NCBI GenBank assembly: GCA_005779305.1
Contig: SXJR01000115.1
Coordinates: 1-34,114, forward strand
From: Myxococcales bacterium
GTDB taxonomy: Bacteria; Myxococcota_A; Polyangia; Haliangiales; Haliangiaceae
Length of the DNA: 34,114 nucleotides
Reading direction: 5' to 3'
In this document: positions 34,083 to 34,114 of the stretch, piece after piece
Layout of the letters: each line of letters starts with the position of its first letter
Position numbering within the stretch: position 1 is the stretch's first letter
The notes under the pieces: generated by a model
Database searches by the model: none
Told to the model about the DNA's origin: nothing
Seen by the model: the letters and a program-made list of their open reading frames with translations, nothing else
Translations under genes and position numbers: made by a program

Positions 34083-34114
34083 ATGAGAACCGACACCCTC
34101 TTCCTCGACGCCAC
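34083..34114 (+). CDS. Possible start of a further gene (3' end outside window)
   Basis: An ATG at 34083 opens a frame reading MRTDTLFLDA to the window edge. There is no clear ribosome-binding site or -10 box, and ten residues are too few to identify. It is listed only because the reading frame follows directly after the repeat array. Confidence 0.25.
   Translation, partial: MRTDTLFLDA

Overview
The window is very GC-rich DNA with dense, short-spaced genes and strongly GC-biased third codon positions, which produces long spurious ORFs on the antisense strand. Many lipoproteins and secreted proteins of unknown function, a giant tetratricopeptide-repeat protein, an ECF sigma factor with a FecR/TPR-type partner, and scattered hexanucleotide tandem repeats suggest a chromosome of the phylum Myxococcota, perhaps a Haliangium/Kofleriaceae-type lineage. 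That placement is inference from gene content and composition. I saw no rRNA, tRNA, CRISPR array, phage gene, transposase or integrase.

Layout. 1-867: the end of a secreted zinc-metallopeptidase-like protein. 868-1689 (-): an RluA-family pseudouridine synthase, tail to tail with it. 1762-9525: a 2587-residue TPR protein. 9653-11485: a lipoprotein with two PA14-like domains and a P domain. 11580-12365: a crotonase-fold protein without the two usual catalytic glutamates. 12352-14838 (-): a three-gene unit of an outer-membrane-like protein, an ECF sigma factor and a FecR/TPR membrane protein. 14978-17853 (-): a tyrosine/homogentisate operon (hmgA, hpd and a membrane protein) with a divergent LysR regulator at 17920-18792. 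18809-19771 (-): a ferritin-like diiron protein.

19927-21866: a DsbA-fold protein whose CXXC motif is gone, and a fasciclin lipoprotein followed by a strong hairpin. 22183-22581: a small coiled-coil/zinc-ribbon protein. 22733-24400: a GH44-type glycosidase lipoprotein. 24571-25623: a diacylglycerol-kinase-like protein. 25707-28475: two lipoproteins of unknown function. 28491-29482: two small divergent genes. 29491-33951: a full-length Lhr-type helicase whose C-terminus runs into a long CCGAAA hexamer array. A new reading frame may begin at 34083.

The only clear pathway is tyrosine degradation: HPPD makes homogentisate and HmgA opens its ring, probably under the divergent LysR protein. The ECF sigma/FecR set is probably a self-contained envelope signalling unit. 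Most of the rest looks like independent monocistronic genes. Several of these have a TANNNT-type -10 box only 6-9 bases before the start codon and no clear Shine-Dalgarno sequence, which suggests frequent leaderless transcripts. I did not find a convincing new multi-gene defence or biosynthetic system. The most unusual material is the hexanucleotide arrays and their apparent spread into coding sequence, plus several proteins that keep a fold but lack its catalytic residues.
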